From: Chloroflexota bacterium | GTDB taxonomy: Bacteria; Chloroflexota; Limnocylindria; Limnocylindrales; CSP1-4 | Direction: 5' to 3' | NCBI GenBank assembly: GCA_025935925.1 | Contig: JAICUI010000002.1 | Span: forward strand, 81,588-114,095 | DNA: 32,508 nucleotides | Shown: in pieces, positions 32,476 through 32,508 of the stretch | Layout: each line of letters starts with the position of its first letter | Numbering within the stretch: the stretch's first letter is position 1 | Translations under genes and position numbers: made by a program | Notes under the pieces: generated by a model | What the model was told of the DNA's origin: nothing | Databases searched by the model: none | What the model saw: the letters and a program-made list of their open reading frames with translations, nothing else

Positions 32476-32508
32476 GCTCCCCCTCTCCCGACTGACGTCC
32501 TCGGTTCA

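Overview
This is a compact, very GC-rich bacterial chromosomal stretch. Many genes start with GTG, genes often overlap by 1-8 nt, and codons end almost always in G or C. The gene mix resembles a terrestrial high-GC Chloroflexota (Limnocylindria-like) or, less likely, a deep actinomycete: a CxxC-x17-CxxC zinc-ribbon protein, an F420-type luciferase-like oxidoreductase, a 'YEIDRIISRT' membrane protein, an AlkZ-like winged-helix protein and maltokinase. Taxonomy is inference only. I see no phage, IS element or CRISPR array; the window reads as core and housekeeping DNA.

Layout. 1-471(-): start of an HTH regulator with a nuclease-like fold, divergent from an AlkZ-like winged-helix protein (539-1675). 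1672-5561(-): lpdA, E1-alpha, E1-beta and a small DUF1801-like gene, a 2-oxo-acid dehydrogenase set without E2. 5562-6249: GC-rich repetitive DNA ending in a good terminator for a two-ribbon zinc protein (6250-6648, -). 6891-9515(-): nnrE, a small membrane protein and glpD, coupled by overlaps. 9553-10856(-): an esterase and a DUF1810 gene. 10924-12785: mutY and an LLM oxidoreductase diverge from a 17-bp gap. 12786-13098: three related 20-bp dyads exactly 52 bp apart. 13099-16080(-): aldehyde dehydrogenase and maltokinase. 16271-17596(+): membrane pseudokinase with a Pro-Thr stalk. 17641-20227(-): glycosyltransferase and a multi-pass membrane protein. 20422-20823(+): DUF6220-like membrane protein. 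20827-22757(-): thiamine-precursor ABC transporter genes under a TPP riboswitch. 22939-25757: alpha/beta hydrolase, MBL-fold protein and AcuI-type reductase. 25849-28719(+): OmpR-type regulator, histidine kinase and a secreted or anchored protein with matching direct repeats upstream. 28782-29297(-): unknown secreted protein. 29502-32312(+): metY-metX behind a candidate attenuator with a Met-Cys-Met leader peptide. 32401-32475(+): tRNA-Gln.

Regulatory reading. The most interesting signals are non-coding: (i) the metYX leader, a short ORF with Met-Cys-Met followed by mutually exclusive hairpins and an intrinsic terminator; (ii) the three phased dyads between mutY/LLM and maltokinase; (iii) a recurring TANNNT box 6-7 nt before ATG/GTG, which points to widespread leaderless transcription, including overlapping back-to-back promoters for mutY and the LLM gene; and (iv) 11-bp-spaced TCACAGC-type repeats before the two-component operon and before its downstream neighbour.
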